From assembly GCA_019634635.1 (NCBI GenBank), contig JAHCBB010000036.1, positions 1 to 47,631 on the forward strand: 47,631 nucleotides of DNA, in the 5' to 3' direction. Each line of letters starts with the position of its first letter. Positions within the stretch are counted from its first letter, which is position 1. Positions 25,175 to 32,847 of this stretch are shown here, one piece after another. The position numbers and the translations under genes are program-made. Below the pieces are notes generated by a model. That model was not told the origin of the DNA and made no database searches. It worked only from the letters and a program-made list of their open reading frames with translations. Source of the stretch: Verrucomicrobiia bacterium. GTDB lineage: Bacteria; Verrucomicrobiota; Verrucomicrobiia; Limisphaerales; UBA9464.

Positions 25175-25741
25175 CTAGCTGCCCTTCTTCGCCGGTGCCG
25201 CGGCGGTTGGCCCGGGCCGATGACCCCGCTTCTCGGTCTTCTGGACCTCGGCCTTGGAATCAGGGGGTGGGGGTACCGGGAGCGGACTCGAGCTCTTCAC
25301 CACGATCTTGAGCGCGCAGCGCACATCGGCGTGCAAACGCAGGTCCACCTCGTGTTCGCCGAGTGTGTGAATCGGTTTTTCCAGGTGGATTTTGCGCTTG
25401 TCGAGCGACACATCGAGCTGGGTCTTGAGCGCGTCGGCAATGGCCCCGGAGGTGATTGATCCAAAGACCTTCCCATCTTCGCCGGTCTTCACAAGCAGGG
25501 TCAAGGTCACCGCCGACATGCTGCGGGCCAGTTCGCTCATGGTGTTCAGGTCGTGCGCCTCCCGTTCCGCACGCCGGCGGCGCAGGTTTTCAACCCATTT
25601 CTTGTTGCCCTGGGTGACGGGAATCGCCAGGCCCTGAGGGATAAGAAAGTTTCGGGCATAGCCTGCGGCCACATGGATGTGGTCGGACTCGGCTCCCAGG
25701 CCGACGACGTTCTTGATGAGGATGACTTCAGATTTTGGCAT
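25175..25741 (-). CDS. rplI: 50S ribosomal protein L9 (bL9)
   Basis: 23S rRNA-binding protein of 188 residues. The N-terminal domain has the family pattern VILIKNVVGLG...VAAGYARNFLIPQGLA, followed by the long connecting helix and the C-terminal domain ending near VRCALKIVV. A tail of about 35 residues rich in Pro, Lys and Ala extends beyond the usual ~150-residue length. The ATG at 25741 is the family start. It lies 38 bases after ssb; the rpsR gene usually found between these two is absent. Confidence 0.95.
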   Translation of the reverse strand: MPKSEVILIKNVVGLGAESDHIHVAAGYARNFLIPQGLAIPVTQGNKKWVENLRRRRAEREAHDLNTMSELARSMSAVTLTLLVKTGEDGKVFGSITSGAIADALKTQLDVSLDKRKIHLEKPIHTLGEHEVDLRLHADVRCALKIVVKSSSPLPVPPPPDSKAEVQKTEKRGHRPGPTAAAPAKKGS

Positions 25742-25779
25742 AACGTTGGTTCGATCGGAATTGGGCAGTTCGGGAGAAT

Positions 25780-26241
25780 TCAAAACGGGACATCGTCCTC
25801 ATCGGGCGCCGGGCCCTCGGGACCGGAGTCCACCGGCCCCGGGGCTGCCGCGACGGCACCGGCAGCCGGCCCCGAAGCGGCCGGTCCAGGGCCGGGACGG
25901 GCATCGGCGCGTCCTCCGACAAATTGAAAGTTCTCCATGACCACGCGCAGCGCCGTTCGCTTCTGACCGGAGTTCTTGTCGTCCCATTGGTCCAGCTTGA
26001 GACGCCCCTCGAGGAACAGGGGGTTCCCCTTCCGGAGATACTGGGCGATGAGCTCCGCCTGCTTTCCCCAGGCATCAATGTCCACGAAGGTCACCTCCTC
26101 ACGGGCTTCGCCCGACTCGGTCTTGTACGACCGGTTGACCGCCAGACCGAGGCGGGCCACCGCCATGCCCTTGGGGGTATACCGCAACTCGGGATCACGT
26201 GTGAGATTTCCGAGCAGAATGACCTTGTTGTAGCTGGCCAT
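25780..26241 (-). CDS. ssb: Single-stranded DNA-binding protein
   Basis: OB-fold protein of 153 residues protecting single-stranded DNA. The start MASYNKVILLGNLTRDPELRY and TFVDIDAWGKQAE are typical. A Gly/Pro/Ala-rich linker (about 110-145) leads to the acidic tip DDVPF, the protein-interaction tail of SSB. It is placed between rpsF and rplI as in most bacteria. Confidence 0.95.
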   Translation of the reverse strand: MASYNKVILLGNLTRDPELRYTPKGMAVARLGLAVNRSYKTESGEAREEVTFVDIDAWGKQAELIAQYLRKGNPLFLEGRLKLDQWDDKNSGQKRTALRVVMENFQFVGGRADARPGPGPAASGPAAGAVAAAPGPVDSGPEGPAPDEDDVPF

Positions 26242-26285
26242 GATCTCTGGGGGGTTCGGGTTTTGGAAAGCGAACGGATTCCGGC

Positions 26286-26612
26286 TCAGGCGGCTGCGAG
26301 CGTCGCCGGTGCGGGATGGACCATTTTCGGCACGGCACTCAACTGGACGCGATAGACCTCCTCCACCAGGGTGAAGCGTCCCGGCATCGAGGCGATGACC
26401 TCGGGGGAGGCCTCGAAGATGAAATTCACGTAGTGTCCGGCGGTGACTTTCTTGTCGGTCACCCGGACGAACGGCCGCTTTTCCATCTTCTGCACGGTGT
26501 GCACGGTGGCGCCTGCGCCGGTGAGGATGGACTTGACCTTCTCAACGGCCTCATCGAGGCCGTCTTCTCGGCCGGCGAGATTCAGGATGAACAGACCTTC
26601 GTAACGTTTCAC
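26286..26612 (-). CDS. rpsF: 30S ribosomal protein S6 (bS6)
   Basis: Ribosomal protein of 108 residues. MKRYEGLFILN at the start, the FVRVTDKKVTAGHYVNFIFEA strand region and the final VEEVYRVQL match the ferredoxin-like S6 fold. Its start codon overlaps the pth stop in an ATGA arrangement (26609-26612), so the two are translationally coupled. Confidence 0.93.
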   Translation of the reverse strand: MKRYEGLFILNLAGREDGLDEAVEKVKSILTGAGATVHTVQKMEKRPFVRVTDKKVTAGHYVNFIFEASPEVIASMPGRFTLVEEVYRVQLSAVPKMVHPAPATLAAA

Positions 26613-27235
26613 TGCGATTTCCTTTCTGCGTTTGCTGAGGTGTCCGGTCCAGCCGGAGCCGGACCGTTATAACGGTTCATTGCCACGGAGACTCCCTCGG
26701 TGGCCCAGCATTCCACCTGGCGGACGGCCCGTTGCAACATCAATTCCCACACCGGACCCTCTTCCGGCGACAACCGGCCGAGCACATGGCCGACCAGATC
26801 GCGTCGTGTAAACTGCGGCCGGGCGATGCCCAGGCGGAGCCGGGGATACGCCCGGGTGCCCAGGTGCTGCTCGACGGATTCGAGCCCGTGATGTCCGCCA
26901 GCGCTCCCCTCGGGACGCAGCCGCAACGTGCCCAGGGGCAAGTCGGCATCGTCCACCAGGATCAGAATCCGGTCCGGCGAAACCCGGTAAAAACCGGCAA
27001 GCCGCTGAACCGCCTCTCCGCTGGCATTCATGTAGGTCTGCGGACGACAGAGCAGCCATCGTCGGTCCGCAAACCGGCATTCCGCGAGACTGGCAAGGAA
27101 CTTGTCCTCCTGACGCCAAATGGCACCCCAAGCCCCGCTGAGCCGTTCGGCAAGCATGAAGCCGGCGTTGTGCCGGGTGTCCCGATATTCGGAGCCCGGA
27201 TTGCCAAGACCGGCGATCAAACCGGGGCCTTTCAT
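26609..27235 (-). CDS. pth: Peptidyl-tRNA hydrolase
   Basis: Enzyme of 208 residues releasing peptides from stalled peptidyl-tRNA. Catalytic H22 lies in RHNAGF, with N12 (GLGNPG), N70 (YMNASG) and D96 (DDADLPLG) completing the site; GGHHGLESV matches the conserved GGHNGL loop. The ATG at 27235 (MKGPGLIAGLGNPG) is the family start; a GTG at 27268 would add eleven residues and sit ten bases from the rplY stop. The C-terminal ~25 residues are a variable tail. Confidence 0.95.
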   Translation of the reverse strand: MKGPGLIAGLGNPGSEYRDTRHNAGFMLAERLSGAWGAIWRQEDKFLASLAECRFADRRWLLCRPQTYMNASGEAVQRLAGFYRVSPDRILILVDDADLPLGTLRLRPEGSAGGHHGLESVEQHLGTRAYPRLRLGIARPQFTRRDLVGHVLGRLSPEEGPVWELMLQRAVRQVECWATEGVSVAMNRYNGPAPAGPDTSANAERKSQ

Positions 27236-27277
27236 GTCGAGACTGGCCACCCCCAGGGAGCGGCGCACGACCCGGGG

Positions 27278-27958
27278 TCATTTCTTTTTCGCCGCCGCCT
27301 TGTCAGCGGGGGCCTCGTCCTTCTTCTCCTTGATCATCTCCGGCTGCTTGGCCTCTCCCTCAGCAGCCACGGCCGACGCGGCCTCTGCGGTGAGCGGCGC
27401 CGCCACGGCGAACACCGGAATCTTGGGATCGCCGAGCAACTGGACTCCAGGCGCCGGCGTGATCTCACCAATGTGCAGCGTCTGTCCGACTTCCAGTCCG
27501 GAAACATCCACGTCAATGTGGTCCGGAAGGTCCTTGGGGAGGCAGCGCACGCGGACCCGAAAACGGACGTGTTCAAGGGTGCCGCCCCCGACCTTGACCC
27601 CTTGCGGCGTCCCAATCGCCTCGACAGGCACTTCGATGGTCACAAATTCGTCCGGCTTCACCTCATGGAAGTCCACATGAAGGGTTGCCCCGGTGAGGGG
27701 GTGGTGCTGGACATCCTGAACGATGGCCAACCGGGCGGGTTGGGGGTTGTCGCCCGAAATGGTGAGGTCCACCAGGATGACTTCCGAGTGCGCCTGATGC
27801 ACCAGATGCTCGAACTCCTTTCCGTCCAGTTCGAGGGTCTGAGGTGGGTTGTGCCGTCCGTAGATCACCGCGGGGATCCGGCCCCCGGCGCGGACGCGGC
27901 GGGAACCCTTGCGACGGAACTGCGAGCGGGGGCTCGCCGTAAGCGTGATGGATTTCAT
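27278..27958 (-). CDS. rplY: 50S ribosomal protein L25, CTC form (bL25)
   Basis: 5S rRNA-binding protein of 226 residues with both the N-terminal L25 domain (GGRIPAVIYG near 26-35) and the C-terminal CTC/TL5 beta domain (about 95-190, e.g. HVDFHEV and DVSGLEVGQTLHI). A Lys/Ala/Glu tail follows. The gene sits between prs and pth, the usual order. The 161 bases separating it from prs contain hairpins listed separately. Confidence 0.93.
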   Translation of the reverse strand: MKSITLTASPRSQFRRKGSRRVRAGGRIPAVIYGRHNPPQTLELDGKEFEHLVHQAHSEVILVDLTISGDNPQPARLAIVQDVQHHPLTGATLHVDFHEVKPDEFVTIEVPVEAIGTPQGVKVGGGTLEHVRFRVRVRCLPKDLPDHIDVDVSGLEVGQTLHIGEITPAPGVQLLGDPKIPVFAVAAPLTAEAASAVAAEGEAKQPEMIKEKKDEAPADKAAAKKK

Positions 27959-28003
27959 GTCCAAGTCGTATCTGCCGGCGCCCAGCTCGTGTGCTCTGAA
28001 ACC

Positions 28004-28043
28004 GGCACCCACCCGTGTGGACCCGGTCGCCAAGACCGGTGCC
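28004..28043 (-). promoter_or_regulatory. Alternative hairpins in the rplY leader
   Basis: Two overlapping stems can form: CCGGTC/GACCGG (28023-28028 with 28034-28039, five-base loop) or GGCACC/GGTGCC (28004-28009 with 28038-28043). They share bases, so only one can exist at a time, a layout seen in attenuators. The high GC content means chance is a real possibility. Confidence 0.3.
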
Positions 28044-28086
28044 TGCTTCAAAAACCGGCAGCCAATGGACCGCCTCCCGTGAGGGA

Positions 28087-28117
28087 CGTTCCACCCGCCA
28101 TCGAGGCGGGGGGAACG
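28087..28117 (-). terminator. Strong hairpin just after prs
   Basis: CGTTCC-A-CCCGCC (28087-28099), loop ATCGA, GGCGGG-G-GGAACG (28105-28117): twelve base pairs with one internal mismatch, starting three bases beyond the prs stop. There is no T-run immediately after it, so it may reduce rather than end transcription into rplY, or protect the prs transcript end. Confidence 0.5.
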
Positions 28118-28119
28118 GA

Positions 28120-29064
28120 CTAGCTGGTACGCCCGCCCTTAAACTCAAACAAAGAGGTGACGCTCGAATTTCGGTGAATGCGTTGGATCGCCTCCCCGAG
28201 CAGCGTGGCCACCGACAATGTTGTGACGTTTATTCCGGGGTAACCGGAGCGCGCGACAGTATCGGTCGTGATCAGCTCGTCAATAGATGAATTCTTGATG
28301 CGATCCACCCCGAGGTCGTTGAGCAGCGCGTGGGAAACGCAGGCGGTGATTTTCCGTGCACCGCGGGACTTCAGAAGATTGGCGGCGCTCGTCAGCGTGC
28401 CCGCAGTCTCGGTCAGATCGTCCACAAGGAGGATGTTGCGTCCTTCAATGTCGCCAATCACCGCGGTGGCCTCGGTTTCCGTGGGGCTCTTGCGGCGCTT
28501 CGCCACGATGGCGAGCTCGGCATCGAGGCGCTGGGCGTAGGCGTAGGCCATCTTGATGCCGCCGACGTCCGGGCTGACCACGACCAGATTTTCAAGCGGC
28601 TTGCTGAGCAGGTACTCGTACATCACCGGCGCGGCGTAGAGGTGGTCCACCGGAATGTCGAAGAAGCCCTGAATCTGCTGGGCGTGCAGGTCCATCGTCA
28701 GGATCCGTTGCGCCCCTGCCGCCACCAGCAGGTTCGCCACCAGCTTCGCCGTGATCGGAACCCGTGGCTGATCCTTCCGGTCCTGCCGCGCGTAGCCAAA
28801 AAACGGCAGCACGGCAGTGATCCGGCTCGCACTCGCACGGCGCAGTGCATCCATCATGATGAACAACTCCATCCAGTGATGATTGGCTGGCGGGCTGGTG
28901 GACTGGATGATGTACACGTCCTCCCCGCGCACATTCTCCTCAATCTTCACGAAGGTCTCACCGTCCGGAAAGGTGCTCACCGTGCAGTGTCCGAGGGGCA
29001 CCTGCATGGCTTCACAAATGGACCGGGCAAGCAGGGGATTCGAACTGCCGCTGAAAATCTTCAC
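28120..29064 (-). CDS. prs: Ribose-phosphate pyrophosphokinase
   Basis: PRPP synthase of 314 residues making PRPP from ribose-5-phosphate and ATP for nucleotide, histidine and tryptophan synthesis. The flexible-loop region FFGYARQDRKDQPR (88-101), the metal-binding HAQQIQGFF (127-135), VSPDVGG (163-169) and the PRPP loop VDDLTETAGT (214-223) are all present. The PRPP loop differs slightly from the more common DD(M/I)IDTAGT but keeps both aspartates. It leads the housekeeping cluster. Confidence 0.95.
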   Translation of the reverse strand: MKIFSGSSNPLLARSICEAMQVPLGHCTVSTFPDGETFVKIEENVRGEDVYIIQSTSPPANHHWMELFIMMDALRRASASRITAVLPFFGYARQDRKDQPRVPITAKLVANLLVAAGAQRILTMDLHAQQIQGFFDIPVDHLYAAPVMYEYLLSKPLENLVVVSPDVGGIKMAYAYAQRLDAELAIVAKRRKSPTETEATAVIGDIEGRNILLVDDLTETAGTLTSAANLLKSRGARKITACVSHALLNDLGVDRIKNSSIDELITTDTVARSGYPGINVTTLSVATLLGEAIQRIHRNSSVTSLFEFKGGRTS

Positions 29065-29149
29065 GATGGCGGGGCGGGGAGGAGGGTCCGATCCGGAGCA
29101 CCGGCGGAGGCCCCCAAGGAGACCCCGTCACCGCGGATCGTGTGACGCC

Positions 29150-29177
29150 AACGTAACAACCGACCTCTGCGGGGCAA
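29150..29177 (-). promoter_or_regulatory. Putative promoter of prs
   Basis: On the minus strand: TTGCCC (29177-29172), a 16-base spacer and TACGTT (29155-29150), leaving a leader of about 80 bases before the prs ATG at 29064. The rest of 29065-29332 shows no gene. Confidence 0.4.
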
Positions 29178-29332
29178 GGTCGTTTTTGCCGCGCGCCGCC
29201 CGGCCGGGGTGCGGGCCGGCAACCTTGGGAGGTTCCACGCGTTTCCCAAGGTGTTTCCCACGCTGGCCAATCTCCGGTGACTTTGATACCCCTGCCAACG
29301 CGCTGCCGGCCCCCGAGGCGCGCTTGAGTGAA

Positions 29333-30271
29333 ATGCCCTCGCGCCCTGTGAAACGAAAGAGCGTCGTGACCGACCCGGTGGAGCCACGGGTCACGCCTCC
29401 CCCGCTGTCCACGGACACCACCTTCCTGTCCCGCCCCAAGATCGCCTCCCGCTCCCGAAAGCGGGACATGCCCGAGGGGCTGTGGACCAAGTGTCCCTCG
29501 TGCGAGTCACTGATCTATGACAAGGAATTGGACGACCACCTCAAGGTGTGTCCGAAATGCGGCCACCACCTCCCGATCGGCGCCCGGGAACGGATCCATT
29601 CCCTGGTGGAGACCTGTTCGTTCCAGGAGATGGATGCCCACATGGAGTCCGTGGACATCCTCAAATTCACCGGCACGGCCAGCTACGAAGCCAAGCTCGC
29701 TGCGAACCGGAACAAGTCCTCGATGCTCAAGGACGCCGTGGTCACGGGCATCGGCTCCATGGGCACCCACCGGGTCGCCCTGGGTGTCATGGATTTCAGC
29801 TTCCTGGGGGGCTCGATGGGGTCGGTGGTCGGGGAAAAGCTGACTCGCCTCATCGAGGCAGGCACCAGCAGGGGTCTGCCGGTCATCATCGTCTCCACCA
29901 GCGGCGGTGCCCGCATGTACGAGGGCATGTTCAGTCTGATGCAGATGGCCAAAACGTGCGCCGCCCTCGCATTGCATGCCCGGCAGCGGTTGCCCTACGT
30001 GTCGGTACTGACCAACCCCACCTACGCCGGGGTCATCGCCAGTTTTGCCACGATCGGGGACCTCATCCTGGCCGAACCCGGCGCCATGATCGGCTTCGCC
30101 GGTCCTCGGGTGATCAAGGACACCACCCAGGCGGAACTGCCCGAGGGCTTCCAAACCTCCGAGTTCCTTCAGCAGCACGGGCTCATTGACGCCATCGTCC
30201 CGCGGCGGGAAATGAAAACCCGCCTGGTGGGCTTCCTGGACTACCTGATGGGCGGACGACGCACGGCCTGA
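29333..30271 (+). CDS. accD: Acetyl-CoA carboxylase carboxyltransferase subunit beta
   Basis: Subunit of 312 residues catalysing carboxyl transfer from biotin to acetyl-CoA, the first committed step of fatty acid synthesis, together with AccA. The N-terminal zinc ribbon is C54-PS-C57 and C73-PK-C76 within GLWTKCPSC...VCPKCGHH. The crotonase-like domain has FLGGSMGSVVGEK, the oxyanion-hole STSGGARM and the final P-R-V-I-K-D segment. About 45 extra residues precede the zinc ribbon; ATGs at 29333 and 29468 are both possible starts. accA is not in the window. Confidence 0.94.
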   Translation: MPSRPVKRKSVVTDPVEPRVTPPPLSTDTTFLSRPKIASRSRKRDMPEGLWTKCPSCESLIYDKELDDHLKVCPKCGHHLPIGARERIHSLVETCSFQEMDAHMESVDILKFTGTASYEAKLAANRNKSSMLKDAVVTGIGSMGTHRVALGVMDFSFLGGSMGSVVGEKLTRLIEAGTSRGLPVIIVSTSGGARMYEGMFSLMQMAKTCAALALHARQRLPYVSVLTNPTYAGVIASFATIGDLILAEPGAMIGFAGPRVIKDTTQAELPEGFQTSEFLQQHGLIDAIVPRREMKTRLVGFLDYLMGGRRTA

Positions 30272-30300
30272 ACGGAAGAACGCGGCGCAACAGCGGCGCT

Positions 30301-31089
30301 TCAGGCCAGTTCCAGGGTCGGGCACGGAGCCGACTGCGACGTCTCATGCACCTCGACCGACGTGGCCCCCAGCCCGCAAAGGCGTCGGTGAACCGCCTCG
30401 CGGGCCAACTCGGGCCGGTTGCAATCGCGGCTGAGATGTCCGAGGTAGATCCTTCGCAGCGGTCCCGGCGCCAACTGCGCGGCGACTTCGGCTGCTGCCT
30501 CGTTGGAAAGGTGCCCGTGCCGGCTCAAAATCCGCTGTTTGGTGCTCCAAGGGCGCCGCAAGTCGTTCTGCAGAAGCTTGAGGTCGTGATTGGCCTCCAG
30601 CAACAGCCAGCGGACCGAACGGACACGCTCCAGGATGAGTCGGGTCACATGCCCCAAGTCCGTAAGGACCCCCAGCTCTCCCGCAGGCGTCGCCAATACC
30701 AGGCCCACAGGATCCATGGCATCGTGGGGAACGCTGAACGTCCTGACCTCAAGGCCCCCAAGCGCAAACGTTCCGCCCGTCTCAAACACTGAAAACGCCA
30801 TCCGTGCCGCGGGGAACTGCCGCTGGATCGCTTCCCGGGTGAGCCGGTTGGCGTAGACCGGGACCTGCAACCGGCCCGCAAGAACCCCGAGGCCCTGGAT
30901 GTGGTCGCCGTGCTCATGTGTGACAACGATGCCCGTCAGCCCCTCCGGGGTGCATCCGATGGACGCCAGTCGCTCCCGGATCTGGCGCGCGCTGAATCCC
31001 GCATCAATCAGCAGCCGGGTCTCTCCGGATTCGAGGTAGGCGCAGTTGCCCCCGCTCCCGCTCCCCAGAATCGTAAACCGGCATGCCAT
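30301..31089 (-). CDS. MBL-fold metallo-hydrolase, WalJ/YycJ-like
   Basis: Metallo-beta-lactamase-fold hydrolase of 262 residues. The start MACRFTILGSGSGGNCAYLE and metal motif THEHGDH (H58, H60, D62, H63) are typical of the YycJ/WalJ group; downstream metal ligands are in TDLGHV and LEANHD. WalJ-type proteins are thought to be nucleases acting with WalRK or in DNA repair. No walR or walK is adjacent, so the assignment rests on the protein alone. The ATG at 31089 is the family start. Confidence 0.87.
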   Translation of the reverse strand: MACRFTILGSGSGGNCAYLESGETRLLIDAGFSARQIRERLASIGCTPEGLTGIVVTHEHGDHIQGLGVLAGRLQVPVYANRLTREAIQRQFPAARMAFSVFETGGTFALGGLEVRTFSVPHDAMDPVGLVLATPAGELGVLTDLGHVTRLILERVRSVRWLLLEANHDLKLLQNDLRRPWSTKQRILSRHGHLSNEAAAEVAAQLAPGPLRRIYLGHLSRDCNRPELAREAVHRRLCGLGATSVEVHETSQSAPCPTLELA

Positions 31090-31158
31090 GGTTGAATCAG
31101 GGTGTTCAAGCGCCGGGGCCGTTGGAAAGGATCGAATGAATTCGACCCTTGGAGAGCA

Positions 31159-31174
31159 TGGCACTTTTCCTGCG
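31159..31174 (+). promoter_or_regulatory. Candidate sigma-54 promoter upstream of rpoN
   Basis: TGGCAC-TTTTC-CTGCG matches the sigma-54 consensus TGGCAC-N5-TTGCW, with the invariant GG (31160-31161) and GC (31172-31173) at the correct spacing; one base of the -12 box differs. It lies about 45 bases before the proposed rpoN start. Confidence 0.4.
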
Positions 31175-31218
31175 TACCTTCCTTGTTTTCCGGGCTCTTG
31201 TGCGTAGCATCGTGGCGC

Positions 31219-32715
31219 GTGTCCCAAGGGCTTCATCTATCCCAGCGGTTGTCCCAGCAGCTGGTGTTGTCGCCGCAGCTGCAGCAGTCGCTGGCATTGT
31301 TGCAGGCGCCCGTGCTGGAGCTGAAGGCAATGGTTGAGCAGGAACTCCAGCAGAATCCAGTCTTGGAGGAGGCCCCGGGGTTGGAGTCAGGATCCGAAGA
31401 TCGGGAAGACCGGGAGGGGCCCGCGCTCATGGCAGACCCGGCTGAACCGCCGCCCGACACCCGGTTTGACCCGGCAACGGAGAAGGCATCGTCGGAACCG
31501 GTGGACCGGCTGGATGCCGAGATGCAGCGTCTGATGCTCATGGACCAGGAGTGGCGCGATTTTTTCGGCGCCGCCCAGCGCGCCGGCAAGGCCTCCCCCG
31601 AGGATGAAGAACGCCGCCAGTTCCTGCTCGATTCCCTGACCGTAGGCACCTCGCTTCAGGAGGAATTGCTCGACCAGGTGCGCAACACGGACCTCGCCCC
31701 CCGGCAGCGGCAGGTCGCTGAACTGATCGTCGGCAACATTGACGACCACGGTTACCTCCAGTCGTCCATCGCCGAGCTTTCGTTCTCCACCGGCATTCCG
31801 ACGGGCGACCTGGAAGCCGCGCTGGCCACAGTCCAAGGCTTCCAGCCGCCGGGGGTGGGCGCCCGCGACCTGCGGGAGTGCCTGATGCTTCAACTGGAAC
31901 GGGCCGGCCGCGCCGGCTCCCAGGAATATCGCGTACTGCGGGATCACATGGATTGCCTCGGGAAGCGGCGCTTCCCGGAGATTGCCCGCCACCTGAACGT
32001 CAGCGTCGGCGAGGCCCAGGCGATTGCCGGGCGCATTGCCCGGCTGGATCCCAGGCCGGGACGCAGCTTCTCCTCCGAACCCGAACAGTATGTGGTGCCT
32101 GAGGTCATCGTGACCCGCGGCTCGGACGGCGAGTACACGGTGACTACGGTCAATGACCACCTGCCCCAATTGCGGATCAGCAACCTCTACAAGGATCTCC
32201 TTTCCCGCGCCGAAACCTCGGCCGAGGTGCGCGAGTACATCCGCGAGAAGATCAAGGCGGGGAAATTCCTCATCAAGAGCCTCCATCAGCGACAAAGCAC
32301 CATTCTCGGCATCGCCCAGGAAATCGTGAAGCGGCAGCGGGCCTTCATGGATCACGGCGTCTCGCACCTCCGGCCCATGACCATGCTCCAGGTGGCCGAG
32401 GTGGTCGGCGTCCACGAAACCACCGTGAGCCGCGCCGTCGCCGGCAAATACCTCTCGTGTCCCCAGGGAATTTTCGAGCTCAAGTACTTCTTCACCTCGG
32501 GCCTCGCCACCGCCTCAGGCGAACAGGTCTCCAACAAGAGCGTGAAGACCGTGCTCGCCGAGTTGATTGCGTCCGAGGACAAGTCCGCCCCGCTGTCGGA
32601 CGAGGAGTTGGTCGCGCGGCTTGTGGCGTCGGGCACCATGATCGCCCGACGCACCGTGGCCAAATACCGCACCGAGCTCAACGTCCTGCCCAGCCATCTT
32701 CGGCGCGTGTACTGA
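31219..32715 (+). CDS. rpoN: RNA polymerase sigma-54 factor
   Basis: Sigma factor of 498 residues for enhancer-dependent promoters. Region I is glutamine- and leucine-rich (LSQQLVLSPQLQQSLALLQAP near residues 10-30), an acidic region II follows (about 45-90), then the core-binding domain, the helix-turn-helix (MTMLQVAEVVGVHETTVSRAV near 390) and the RpoN box ARRTVAKYR (476-484). The GTG at 31219 (VSQGLHLSQRL) matches the family start; the preceding open frame does not. No enhancer-binding activator lies in the window. Confidence 0.95.
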   Translation: MSQGLHLSQRLSQQLVLSPQLQQSLALLQAPVLELKAMVEQELQQNPVLEEAPGLESGSEDREDREGPALMADPAEPPPDTRFDPATEKASSEPVDRLDAEMQRLMLMDQEWRDFFGAAQRAGKASPEDEERRQFLLDSLTVGTSLQEELLDQVRNTDLAPRQRQVAELIVGNIDDHGYLQSSIAELSFSTGIPTGDLEAALATVQGFQPPGVGARDLRECLMLQLERAGRAGSQEYRVLRDHMDCLGKRRFPEIARHLNVSVGEAQAIAGRIARLDPRPGRSFSSEPEQYVVPEVIVTRGSDGEYTVTTVNDHLPQLRISNLYKDLLSRAETSAEVREYIREKIKAGKFLIKSLHQRQSTILGIAQEIVKRQRAFMDHGVSHLRPMTMLQVAEVVGVHETTVSRAVAGKYLSCPQGIFELKYFFTSGLATASGEQVSNKSVKTVLAELIASEDKSAPLSDEELVARLVASGTMIARRTVAKYRTELNVLPSHLRRVY

Positions 32716-32724
32716 GGCCGCCCC

Positions 32725-32746
32725 GGCACCCCGAGCCTTGGGTGCC
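32725..32746 (+). terminator. Hairpin after rpoN
   Basis: GGCACCC (32725-32731), eight-base loop, GGGTGCC (32740-32746): a perfect 7-bp stem ten bases beyond the rpoN stop. No T-run follows. It may mark the transcript end before the permease gene. Confidence 0.4.
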
Positions 32747-32847
32747 CGCCGGACGGCACTTCCAACGGCTGGCAGCCTTGCAGAACCCGGTGGAGGTCTC
32801 ACGAAGGAGACTTGCAGGCCCGACCGGTCCCGAAGTTCCCTCACGCC

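Noticed and set aside
27959..28119. Possible tRNA gene between prs and rplY.
   Set aside because: A tRNA is common near this locus, but no T-loop GGTTCRA-type sequence or acceptor stem could be found on either strand; only hairpins are present.
26732..28123. A 463-codon plus-strand frame opposite pth and rplY.
   Set aside because: Antisense shadow of two conserved housekeeping genes.
32716..32847. Possible purine riboswitch before the AzgA-like permease.
   Set aside because: The region has a GC-rich hairpin but none of the conserved core of purine or guanidine-type aptamers that I can recognise.
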